In this document: positions 55,184-64,000 of the stretch, piece after piece
Layout of the letters: every line of letters starts with the position of its first letter
Numbering within the stretch: the first letter of the stretch is position 1
DNA from: Rhododendron vialii
Lineage: Eukaryota > Streptophyta > Magnoliopsida > Ericales > Ericaceae
NCBI RefSeq assembly: GCF_030253575.1
Contig: NC_080569.1
Location: 3,659,501-3,723,500, forward strand
Direction: 5' to 3'
DNA length: 64,000 nucleotides
Made by a program: the position numbers and the translations under genes
The notes under the pieces: generated by a model
Told to the model about the DNA's origin: nothing
What the model saw: the letters and a program-made list of their open reading frames with translations, nothing else
Database searches by the model: none

Positions 55184-55425
55184 TCTTTTTTTTAATGACC
55201 CGAAGCCAGCTTGAGCACGCTTCGACAAATTTGAGGATCAATTTTATCTGTACCCTAGCTAGTAGGTTTCTCGCTTATAGTCAAGACAAAGTGACAGAAT
55301 GAATAGGCCAGCCCCATAAAATTTTATAGCACTTGCTACTTGGAAAGTTTCGAATCTGATCATGACTTAAAGGAATATATTAATCTCTAAGTCCTAAACG
55401 TTAACCACCGAGCCAACTCTTTGGT
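55184..55425 (-). mobile_element. Full-length tRNA-derived SINE
   Basis: On the minus strand it opens with a tRNA-like head, with A-box TGGCTCGGTGG and B-box GATTCGAAACT about 45 nt later. It ends gtcgaagcgtgctcaagctg, gcttcgggtc and a poly-A run. Its last ~60 bases define the tail motif found at 9610, 19722, 22110, 39885, 53551, 55590 and 62042. Confidence 0.72.
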
Positions 55426-55589
55426 GCGATGTATTTGGTAACCAATTTATAATGCTTGAGTAGAGTCCCCTTATGAAAAGTGAAAAATTAAATTATTCAG
55501 AATTTCTGGAATATTCCACCAAAGAGTGCATGGAATACGCGTCAATGCGTGATGGGAGAGTTGCCGGAGCATCATGGATTAATCCTAGC

Positions 55590-55667
55590 TACTGAACGGT
55601 GGATTAGTCTTTAGGATTAATTGAGATATGTGTAAACTAGTCCGAAAACCTTAATTATAAAAAATAA
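55590..55667 (+). mobile_element. SINE 3' tail fragment
   Basis: ggattaattgagatatgtgt, aaactagtccgaaaacc and a ttataaaaaa end match the SINE family tail. Confidence 0.55.
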
Positions 55668-55724
55668 TAATAATAATTACTAGTCACGGAAAATTAGTCA
55701 TTGCTATATAATTATATAGAGGAA

Positions 55725-56290
55725 AAGTTCTGTCCGGATCAACTGGACAAGGGGGCTGTCCGGACAGCCCCCGTGGCGGCCCTCTTCGCATTTTTTTGGA
55801 AAATTCAAACCGTGCATTTTGTAGGGCCCGCAAAATAATGTATCTACGCAAAAAATCAGCTTGTCCGGACATCGGTAGGTACGTCAAAAGTTGAGTTTAT
55901 ACATGAAAAAATGACGACCGTGATCTGTCAACTATTTTTAAAGTTAAACTGTGAACAGTCATCCATTTTTTCGTGTAAAAACTCAACTTTTGACATACCT
56001 ATCGATGTCCGAACAAGTTGATTTTTTGTGTAGATACATTATTTTGCGGACTCTACAAAATGCACGGTTCGGATTTTCCAAAAAAAACTCGTGAAGGGGG
56101 CCCACATGGGGGCTGTCCGGACAGCCCCCTTGTCCGGTTGATCCTGACAGAACTTATTCTCAATTAATGTATCTACACGGAAAAGTTATCGATGTCCGGA
56201 CAACCCCCTTGTCCGGTTGATCCAGACATTGATAGGTATGTCAAAACTTGAGTTTATACACGAAAAAACAGACGACCGTGAAGTAATGAG
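55725..56290. mobile_element. Foldback element with GC-rich palindromes and a partial third arm
   Basis: 55725-56155 is an inverted repeat with ~210-bp arms that begin aagttctgtc and end gacagaactt. Each arm carries a self-complementary core around gggctgtccggacagccc, followed or preceded by cttgtccgg. A partial extra arm follows at 56175-56290 (gtatctacac, gatgtccggacaa, gtttatacacgaaaaaa), so the element was rearranged or hit by a related copy. No coding capacity and no clear target duplication. Confidence 0.75.
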
Positions 56291-56946
56291 TGGTGCTCAC
56301 GGTCAACAAAAGATCAAAACACAAGCAATAAACAAGAATCCAATAAAAAAGTTTTTTTTTAGTTGGAAACTAAGGTCAATTGCCAAAGGAATGAAATAAT
56401 CAATTGTTCAGTACCCTAATGTTTTTTTGACTTGATAATTAACAATTGCAATAATAACATTATTAGAAGAGACAATATATAGATTTTGAGTTTAAACGTC
56501 AATAATTAACCACTACATATTTCATATTTATATAAACTACCCACATTTCGCTCGCAGTCGCTCGTGCCTCGTAGAGCATATAGCTGACCAAATGCACGAG
56601 CCCTACTCGACGAGACAGAAAGTATCAACATTAAGAAACTTCTTGGGTTAGCGCGTCGGCCTATAATCGGACAATTCGTGGGTGCTTGAGGAGACAACTG
56701 GGGCTTTGTATTCAGCATATTAGGGCTTGTTTGGCTATCTTTATAGACATTTTCCCTTTTGTAGGTGTTTGTGTTAGAATTTTTGATTCATGAAAGGAAT
56801 ATTGGGCTAGCTGTTGGCCGTTGTTTTGTGGGCTAGATTAATAGTATTTCGGCTCCGTTTGTACAGCTTTAAGTAGTTGTACCTCATGAAGGTAGTGTAC
56901 TGTTTGGTTTCAAGTTTCAAAAATTTCTAAGTTTTTTTTTTTTCAA
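56291..56946. other. Intergenic DNA, nothing firm
   Basis: A tRNA-like phrase near 56648-56690 (ttagcgcgtcggcc, then attcgtgggtgc) could be part of a decayed SINE, but no proper B box is present. The phrase ggctccgtttgtac near 56850 recalls MITE ends without a partner. Confidence 0.4.
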
Positions 56947-56965
56947 TTTAGAAAGAGCTAAAAAA

Positions 56966-57139
56966 TGACGGGCGGGCTTGGCGGCTGGCGCAATGGTAAA
57001 GTTGTTCCATTGTGACCTGAAAGTCATGGGTTTGAGTCGCGGAAGCAGCCTCTCTGCTTGCAGGGACAAAGCTGCGTATATCAGCCATTCCCCAGACCCT
57101 GCAATAACGGGAGTCTCGTGCACTGAGTTTGCCCTTTTT
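56966..57139 (+). mobile_element. Au-type SINE with 19-bp target duplication
   Basis: A-box tggcgcaatggtaaagttg and B-box gggtttgagtcg, then cccagaccctgcaataacgg, ggagtctcgtgcactg and a T run. These are diagnostic of the plant Au SINE family. A 19-bp perfect duplication TTTAGAAAGAGCTAAAAAA flanks it (56947-56965, 57140-57158). Perfect flanks suggest a fairly recent insertion. Confidence 0.92.
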
Positions 57140-57158
57140 TTTAGAAAGAGCTAAAAAA

Positions 57159-58350
57159 CAAGTTAAAAGCTACATATAGAAGTATTACATGCTACTACTA
57201 AAGCCAGCTTTTCTTAAAGGTAAAATCATTAATTAACAAGTGAAACCAAATGGACCTAAAGTAGTACTGCCTTGATCATTAATCTTTTCTGTCCTGGTCA
57301 AGAAAATAAGTGAAGCTTGTGACTTTGAGGATGCCAAGAAAGAGGTCCACTAAGAAATTTTACATGTACCAACAGTCAGAAGCATTACTAAAGAACGCAA
57401 AAAGCCCTGTTAAAAACCTGTCTGGGCTATACCAGCAGTCAAACAACAGTCCGGTAAATACCACTTGAAAATACAAGTGGGTAATATGTGCTAACCGTTT
57501 AAAATGGTATAAGTAGTTTTTTTTTTATAAAGAAAAATTAAACCTTAGAATTCGAGTATTTTGTCTCCATTGGTTCTCTCTCTTCTAATCTTCTTTACAA
57601 CTTCTTTAAGTCAAGATTTGAACTCACGTGTTCTTAAACTGGGTGTGGTTTTTGGTTTTCGGGTTAGTTTCATCTTAAAATGATAGTAGTAACCTAAAAT
57701 ATCGTAACAGTTGATCTGTACGAGCTAAAGGGCGTGTTTGCGATAATAGTGGATACAAATTTTAGATTTTAGCTTTAGATTTTGTTGAAGATTTTAGGTT
57801 TCGAATTTTAGTAAAAATTGAGAAACCTATTTGTCGCAGCTGCAAGATTATGAGAATTTCATTTCCTTTTTGAGAATTCATGTTGCAAATTAAATCCCAA
57901 AAGCTACCTAAACACAGCTTTCAAATTTTGAGAATTTCTTTCCTTTTTCAGGTTCTCAAAAATTTGTATTATTAGATTTTAAAAATTAGTTATATATAAT
58001 TTTTGACAAAACATTCTAAACTGATTTTTAGAAGTTAGAATCTAAAAATCTGTCAAAATAATTTTTCACGAACACCCAGGAAATCAGTTTTGATTAAAAG
58101 TGAAAGCAAATGCAAAATGATGATCGGCCATTCCATTTGTGCTTTCTATATATGTTCAATTATTTGTTCCTTCTTATCTTTTCATTTCTTTTTTTATATT
58201 AGGCGGGAAAATAAGAGATATTTAAGACTTTTCTATATGTGCCAAATTGAGAGACAAGTTAAATAAGTGATAGTACATATTTTTTTTGAACGGTAACAAA
58301 ATATTTTATTATTCAAGATAAAGGGATACAATGATTAAAAGGGACGAGAA
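57159..58350. other. AT-rich intergenic DNA with a possible MITE
   Basis: 57730-58080 starts gggcgtgtttgcg and ends cacgaacaccc, roughly inverse to each other, with repeated ttttagattttagc phrases inside; similar phrases recur at 62520-62600. This may be a MITE family. No gene recognised. Confidence 0.4.
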
Positions 58351-58650
58351 CATGATGGGTTTTTTTTTCCTCGGCAAACGAAATATTTTTATAAATCTCG
58401 CAAGGGGGTACATCGAGGGAAAAAGGAGGATGAGCAAAACTTGCTCAACCACAAAACAAGAAACACAAAATCAAAAACACCATCCAGCCGGAAGTTGGAT
58501 GTACATCACCTCAAACCCACAGTTAGAGCTTCAGCTTATGAATTCCACCAAGAAAACTTTTAAAATCCTCTACTGATTACACCTTAATTTCGAACTTTGC
58601 TTTCATCCATATAGCTAGCTACCTTAGTTTTGATCTGGTCCCCTACCTCA
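58351..58650 (-). mobile_element. 5'-truncated LINE, 3' end
   Basis: Minus strand. Decayed C-terminal ORF2-like text (DQIKTKVASYM, EDFKSFLGGIHKLKL) is followed by a 3' UTR with ccctcgatgtaccc, a tttcgtttgccgagg motif and a poly-A tail. Shares this end with the copies at 62949 and 63480. Confidence 0.68.
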
Positions 58651-59074
58651 CTAGTTGACCTTGAAACATTGTTGAAAATGAGGTCGTTCCACATAGCCAC
58701 ATGATGGTATTGCAACGATAGGAAAGCATTTCAACGAGATTGACATCTTAACCCCTCGACGATCATTACCAATCAAACCTCTCAAGGAAAACAATGTTGA
58801 CAAGGAGCCAACCAAATAAAACAAGAAACCATATTGCATATATATCTACAACCAATACAGTCATACACATATCTACAGCAAAGTTTGTTCACTGTAAATA
58901 ACCCCAAGCAGCGGCATTTCAAGTAACACATCTAGAATTGCACCATCAGTGTTGTCTTAATTTATAGTAGAAGGATTAAGTAAATAATTGTGTTTTCACA
59001 TACCATAATTAAGCACTGTGAATTCATTTCCGCTTGACAGAGGCCCCGTTGTGCTAGCACTTTATTATAAGTTA
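58651..59074. other. Intergenic DNA, nothing recognised
   Basis: No gene or complete repeat seen; possibly more of the truncated LINE. Confidence 0.35.
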
Positions 59075-59326
59075 CTCTCCCTCCGTCCCATTTTGTTTCT
59101 AGCTTCATTATTCCTTTTGTCTCATTTGTGTCTATTGTGTGTATCTTTCAATGTGAATCAATTTTCAAAAATATGCAACTTGGATCTTATTTGATAGATT
59201 TTAATTTGTTCTTGAATAAAAAATTGTCAAAATCATAAAAAAATATTATAGATTGAAAGATATACGCAATAGGCACAAAACAAACAAAAAGAATAATGGA
59301 CAAACAAAATAGGACGAAGGAAGAAG
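59075..59326. mobile_element. Stowaway-like MITE (Tc1/mariner type)
   Basis: The left end ctccctccgtcccattttgt and the complement of the right end (cttccttcgtcctattttgt) match at most positions and agree with the Stowaway terminal consensus CTCCCTCCGTCCC. About 250 bp, A/T-rich, non-coding. Confidence 0.75.
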
Positions 59327-60075
59327 CTTTTTAGATTATTCGCTTAAACAAATTAAAATAAGTTATAAAAGTGTTTGTTATAGCTTTTTATAATGTATAG
59401 ATTGTCTTTAAAACTTGAGTAAAAATAAGTTATTTACTTTATGATTCTTTTGTACATTTATGTTCTAACAACTTAAAATAAGCCCAAAAAAAAAAAAAAC
59501 ACTTCAAATTGAAGCTTAAAATAATCTAGTTATTTTGGGATCAAGTAAGTTAGAAAAGCCAAATAAGTGATATTCATAATTGGTAACACACCCTTCATTA
59601 GCTTTTGTTGAGCATATAACTAAACAAATTAGATTATAATCAGTGCTAGCAAACGGGCAAGAAAAATACTGATCAAAATTGGGAATGATTGTTGTATTAT
59701 TCTCTACAATTATTGTTGGTGAAGGACGAGGGTATTTTGGTCATTAGATGGACGAACTGTCATTCACCAATTAACATCAGTAGGTATTATTAGGTAGTAA
59801 AGAAACACGAGTAAATATTGGGTAGTCTTCTGGCACCGTCATGGTGCCCCAACACACTTTTTTACTACACATCTATAAAGATTTCATTCGCATAATGTAG
59901 TGCATAAGGGCACTGGAATACCATATGACTGTGCCCAAAATCACCCAATAATTTTTCTAAGAAACTCCATTATTAATGCTATTCTTCTGCAAAGCTTTTT
60001 CGTCAATGTCTCCATCTTAATAAGTCTCAACTTTCTGTCCACCTTTTCCAATTTCCACAAAAGCCCTAAAACACA

Positions 60076-60114
<39 letters not shown>

Positions 60115-60756
60115 CAAAGCTAGAAAGAATGAGAAGACCAATAAATACTTCACTTCTCTAGGAATAGTACTCATGTTGCTCTCCCAAATTTAGGAAGAAA
60201 GTCTAATCTGTTTTTAACATTTCTAGGAATCAAAAAGGATTCAAAGCTGTAGCTTCTTTCCTCTTAAGATTTTTCTTTTTTATTGCCCAAACAAACTAGA
60301 AAAACCCCCCTAGGCTCACTCTCTCCCATCAATCTCATCATCACTCAAACATCAAAATCTTCATTTGCTCAAATAAGGTAATCTCTCTCTCTCTCCCTCT
60401 CTCTGCATAATTAAATCATATCAACAATAAAATCAACCATGTTTCATAGTATTCCTCAATCCCCTTAAATCTTGATCTTCTTGGAGTTTTTTATAGTGAG
60501 TTTTCTCATTTACTTCTGAGACAATTATTTATCTCATCAGGTGGTGGTTGAACTACTATAAGAAGTCTGCACTTTGCAGGTTGTGATCTCTTCAACTGAA
60601 CTAGATCTCTCTCTCTCTCTCTCTTGGATGTTGGTACAAAGTGTCTTATTTCAAGAAACTGAAACCCTAGATACAGGGAGAGGAGAAAAACACACCAAAG
60701 GCTTGACCCTTCCATAACCCAACAAGATCCACCAAGATTGTTTAACCCCAACACCG

Positions 60757-60795
<39 letters not shown>

Positions 60796-60803
60796 ACATT
60801 TCC
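59327..60803 (+). promoter_or_regulatory. Upstream region and 5' leader of the ALOG gene
   Basis: Contains (CT)n at 60078-60108, short CT runs near 60380 and 60608, and (AG)n at 60759-60792, which ends 11 bp before the ATG. A possible 5'-UTR intron runs from aataag|gtaatc near 60377 to tttgcag|gttg near 60580 (inferred). GA/CT repeats can bind plant BPC GAGA factors. No other gene recognised in 59327-60060. Confidence 0.5.
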
Positions 60804-61438
60804 ATGGATTCAACACCAGAAGTAGAGAGTTTAGACTCCGACAATACAAGCATCAATAACAACATCTTTGCTGGTACACTCAAATTTCACTCTTCTTTCT
60901 TTCTTTAATTTTTTTTCCCCAAAATTTTCAATACGAACTTTTGTTTTTGTTTTTTGTCAATAAATTATTTTCAGGTACCTCTTCCTCATCAGCTGCACCG
61001 GCTTCAACTCCAAGCCGATACGAGAACCAAAAGCGCCGCGACTGGAACACCTTCGGCCAGTACCTCCAAAACCACCGGCCCCCGCTCTCCCTCCCCCGGT
61101 GCAGCGGGGCCCACGTCCTCGAATTCCTCCGGTACCTTGACCAATTCGGAAAGACCAAAGTCCACACCCCAGTATGCCCTTTCTACGGCCACCCTAACCC
61201 TCCGGCCCCGTGCCCGTGCCCTCTTCGGCAGGCCTGGGGAAGCCTGGACGCCCTCGTAGGCCGCCTCCGGGCCGCCTACGAAGAAAACGGCGGAAACCCC
61301 GAAACAAACCCGTTTGGAGCTCGAGCAGTGAGGCTTTACTTGCGTGAAGTTCGAGATCTGCAGTCGAAGGCTAGAGGGATTAGTTATGAGAAGAAAAAGA
61401 AGCGGAAAACGCCTCCACCGCAACAACAACAACAGTAA
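60804..61438 (+). CDS. ALOG-domain transcription regulator (LSH3/LSH4-like)
   Basis: Two exons, 60804-60873 and 60975-61438, joined at phase 1; 177 residues. A Ser-rich N-terminus is followed by the ALOG domain at about 38-160: [52 protein letters not shown] and [20 protein letters not shown], then [17 protein letters not shown]. The His/Cys pattern is the zinc-ribbon insert of ALOG domains. The nuclear signal KKKKRK lies at about 163-168, then a Pro/Gln tail. ALOG proteins (LSH in Arabidopsis, G1 in rice) are nuclear regulators at organ boundaries and in inflorescence architecture; the domain is thought to descend from a DIRS1-type retroelement DNA-binding domain. The exon-2 DNA is strongly GC-rich compared with its flanks. 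The position after RHON1 favours the LSH3 subgroup. Confidence 0.93.
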
Positions 61439-62948
61439 AGGGTGAGAAAAGAAAACATCAACAGTAAAAGGTGAGAAAAGAAAAGAAAGTAAAGGAAAAT
61501 TCTCTTACTTGTTTTTGGATGCTCATACTTCATAGAGAAGCCCATCAATGGAAAGAAATTATAGCTTTTTATTTATTCGCTTTTCGTTCGTCATTAAACC
61601 ACATTAGACTAGTGAGATTTAGTGAGAAAATTTAATATTTTTGTACTCTCACATTTTCTCACTATCCAAAGGAGCCGTAAGGCAAGCATGTAACTTAATG
61701 GCGTGTTTGATTATGTTTGCAGTACAAGCAATGAAAAGACGAAGCTATCAACAGTCGAATCCTTACCCAAAAAAACAGTCGAATCCCCGACTTTAATCGT
61801 ATCTGTTTGATTCGATGGAATGATACACACTGGAAGTTCTCGATCGGCTAAGGTTCTAATCTTTATGTTTTCCTTAAATCATGAAGCTTATTAGTACTAG
61901 TTTTTTTTTTGTTTTTTTGTTTTTAATTTCTAAATTTGAGAGTAGAGTTTGGTATCAGAGGAGTAATGGGTAGATCTAAAACACCATTTGATATGGTACT
62001 TTTGATGCAAACAGTGTTAGGAAACTAGCTAGGGGTAATGTTTTTTTTTTTTTTTTTTATAAGCGGAGGTACGGGCTATCTGGCTTACGTGCATCTCGAT
62101 GAATTACGAACTTAATGATGGACAAATCATCGCCCCGATGTTTGACAAGAAGTGGTAGTTAGAGGGAATAGTAGTGATCGTTGTGTACTAACTAGTCAAT
62201 GTACTTGAAGACTCTTCTACTCTACTCTATGCAGTATGAACATATGATTGCCTCATGATCATTGTTGTATATCTATATTCTCTCAACTCTATTGGCAATT
62301 TTCTTTTTCATGTTGAGAACTTTAATTTGTATGGATCATATGTATATGTTAAGTCATGTATTAGCAGCACACTAAATACAGATTTAGTACTCCTGTTAAC
62401 GAATTATATAGGATCGATGCGTACAGAGGGAAAATTTTAACTACTGACGTAGATTAGTTTTGTACCGGTTATTTAGCACAATCTAATTAACAATATACAG
62501 ATATAACCCACATAAGATAGAGCGTTTGCTGCATTTGTAGAATTGGATTTTAGATTATAACTTTAGATTCTGCTTTAAATAATGAACTAAGCTGTAGCAA
62601 ATGATAGTGTTTGCTGAAAAAATGATGAAGGAGGGTGTCTTTCCAAATTGTAGATCAGATTGGATGATGGAATTTTTGCTACAGAAGTTATCAAGATTAG
62701 GGTGAGACAGAAATGGGGTTGATCAAATGATTATAGTATAAATGACAAGTGTTGTATGTACATGATCAGATTCATATTACTGTTGAAATTTTCACCTAAT
62801 ACTGAGGTCCCGTTCCGCTAAGGTTCTTAATTACTTATTTTTCGTTTTACGAGACATGTTATTCTCTCTCAATACATCACATTTAATTTAAAAAATAAAT
62901 ACTTATTTTCTTTATGGAACGAGGCCCCTGATCATTAAGCTATAGTTT
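61439..62948. other. ALOG 3' UTR and intergenic DNA with a SINE tail
   Basis: 62042-62105 on the minus strand carries the SINE-family tail (atcgagatgcacgtaagcca, gatagcccgtacc, then a long A run). The phrase ggcgtgtttgattatg near 61700 recalls MITE ends. No gene seen. Confidence 0.45.
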
Positions 62949-63235
62949 TTTTTTTCTCGGCAAACGAAACATTTTATAAAACTCGAAATGGGTACATCGA
63001 GGGAGAGAAAATTAGGAGAAAAGTACATAATACTATCCAACCAAGGTTGGATAGGAAAAACGCCTAAATTTTCACTACAATTTCACTTTCCGAATCTCAT
63101 CCAGATATCCTTTGAAGTTCTCCATTGTGTAAACTTTAATGTCAAACTTGGTCTTCATTCACATGGCACTCTAGTTTTGACAAGATCTATAACCTCCCAT
63201 GGTGCTGAACCATTGTCAAGCTATAGTTCTACTTG
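62949..63235 (-). mobile_element. 5'-truncated LINE, 3' end
   Basis: Minus strand. Decayed ORF2 C-terminus (WEVIDLVKTRV), a 3' UTR with ccctcgatgtacccattt, then gtttcgtttgccgagaaaaa. Same family end as at 58351. Confidence 0.7.
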
Positions 63236-63479
63236 ATTTTGCTTGCTGGAGGTATAAAATGCACCTTATAGGACCTGAAATGCTTGATAATTTGTATTCA
63301 GAATCAGAGATAGTACTGTATACCCTTCCTTTATTCAATCAAATTCCTTCTGTTCAAAAAATCAAATCAAAATATTCCCGAAGACATTGCAAGTTGGATT
63401 TCTAGTGTGTGAAAATTTGAGCCTCATTTCCTTTTGGGAGGTTTATTAATTAGTACACTTCCTTTTCCTTGAATTGTCA

Positions 63480-63815
63480 AATCAGAGCACAATGTTCCCC
63501 ATAGTGGGGAAAGCATTAACCTTGAATGGAAGTGGTTTTTCTTTTAGGATCATCTATTTTGGAGGATGCATCGATATGCCATCATCATCTTCTGCTATTT
63601 TAATTGGTTCTAGATTTGTCGAATTTAAGCCGTTGTTCTCAGTTTTGGTTTTGGCTCTTCCATTCATCTTTTTGTTGGATGGTTATTTTTTCTTTTCTTT
63701 TTTTCCGGTCTCTCGGACTTTCTCTTACGTGCATGTATCAATATCTTGTAGCGGGTACTTGTCCTTTTTCCCTCGATGTACCATTGTCGAGTTTATTTAT
63801 AAACTTTTTGCCGAT
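63480..63815 (+). mobile_element. LINE 3' end in opposite orientation
   Basis: Plus strand. The last ~65 bases read ccctcgatgtaccattgtcg, then ttgccgataaaaaag, homologous to the ends at 58351 and 62949. The upstream part is a T-rich open frame that I read as LINE 3' sequence, not a gene. Confidence 0.5.
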
Positions 63816-64000
63816 AAAAAAGAAGAAGAAAGCATTAACCAATTAATATAGTGAAGCTAGCTACTAATAAGTTTTTTCAACCATAGAGTACCTATGCTTA
63901 GGGAAAGACAAACGTTATATACATGGTAGAAATTAAGAAGCTATATATGTGACTCTCTTCGAGTTTTATTTTTACTTTTTTTAACAGTCAAAAAGAGAAA
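63816..64000. other. Right edge, nothing recognised
   Basis: A/T-rich; no feature seen. Confidence 0.4.

Noticed and set aside
56506..56718. Possible tRNA gene or tRNA-derived head near 56650
   Set aside because: An A-box-like stretch is followed by no proper B box and no cloverleaf can be drawn. No other tRNA or rRNA gene was seen in the window.
60941..61432. Alternative frames over the ALOG exon, both strands
   Set aside because: GC-rich exon 2 lacks stops in several frames; only the ALOG frame has conserved motifs and splice support.
63474..63851. A 125-codon frame at the right edge
   Set aside because: T-rich hydrophobic text ending in a LINE-like 3' tail; more likely LINE 3' sequence than a membrane protein gene.
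1..64000. A search for a new multi-gene defence, mobile or biosynthetic system
   Set aside because: Every open frame with coding character fits a known plant gene, a transposon or a decayed fragment. There is no gene cluster with shared logic, no CRISPR-like array and no organelle insertion that I can see.

Overview
This is nuclear DNA from a flowering plant, almost certainly a eudicot. The evidence is genes with many introns, plant-only families (11S seed globulin, patellin, RHON1, an ALOG transcription factor), plant Ty1/copia elements, an Au-type SINE and a Stowaway-like MITE. I cannot name the species; a woody asterid such as an Ericales member is only a weak impression.

Left third (1-22 kb): a seed-storage and transposon region. 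The 5' half of an 11S globulin gene runs off the left edge (minus strand). A second 11S copy at 10.3-12.75 kb is a pseudogene with two in-frame stops and a frameshift. Both keep a TATA box and a legumin/RY box. An intact patellin gene (SEC14 plus GOLD domains) lies at 20.0-21.8 kb. Patellin fragments at 2.0-2.2 kb and 10.0-10.2 kb suggest that the duplicated unit was patellin plus 11S globulin, later split by about 8 kb of inserted DNA. That insert holds Argonaute, PPR and LINE fragments and a complete copia element with apparently identical LTRs. A second copia element (LTRs differing at 2 of 486 sites, coding region broken twice) sits inside a non-autonomous hAT element flanked by an 8-bp target duplication.

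Middle (22-39 kb): a 1.24-kb near-palindromic Mutator-like element with a 9-bp target duplication ends about 350 bp beyond the stop codon of the cohesin gene SMC1. SMC1 occupies 26.9-39.0 kb on the minus strand. I resolved it into 18 exons encoding 1218 residues. The intron inside the hinge is an AT-AC, U12-type intron.

Right third (39-64 kb): after several MITEs come three plus-strand genes. They are an S26-peptidase-like protein whose catalytic Ser and Lys positions are Glu and Arg, the chloroplast RNA-binding protein RHON1, and an ALOG (LSH3/LSH4-like) developmental regulator. From memory, Arabidopsis has homologues of these three in two related chromosomal blocks, so this is probably conserved microsynteny. 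The space between is filled with SINEs (one full tRNA-derived copy and several 3' tails), LINE 3' ends, foldback elements and microsatellites.

The genes do not form one pathway. I found no operon-like, CRISPR-like or evidently new multi-gene system. The most informative observations are the AT-AC intron, the catalytically altered S26 protein, a tiny LINE insertion that duplicated a splice acceptor, and the layered history of the storage-protein region. Exon boundaries were set by reading splice sites and homology by eye; no alignment program was run.
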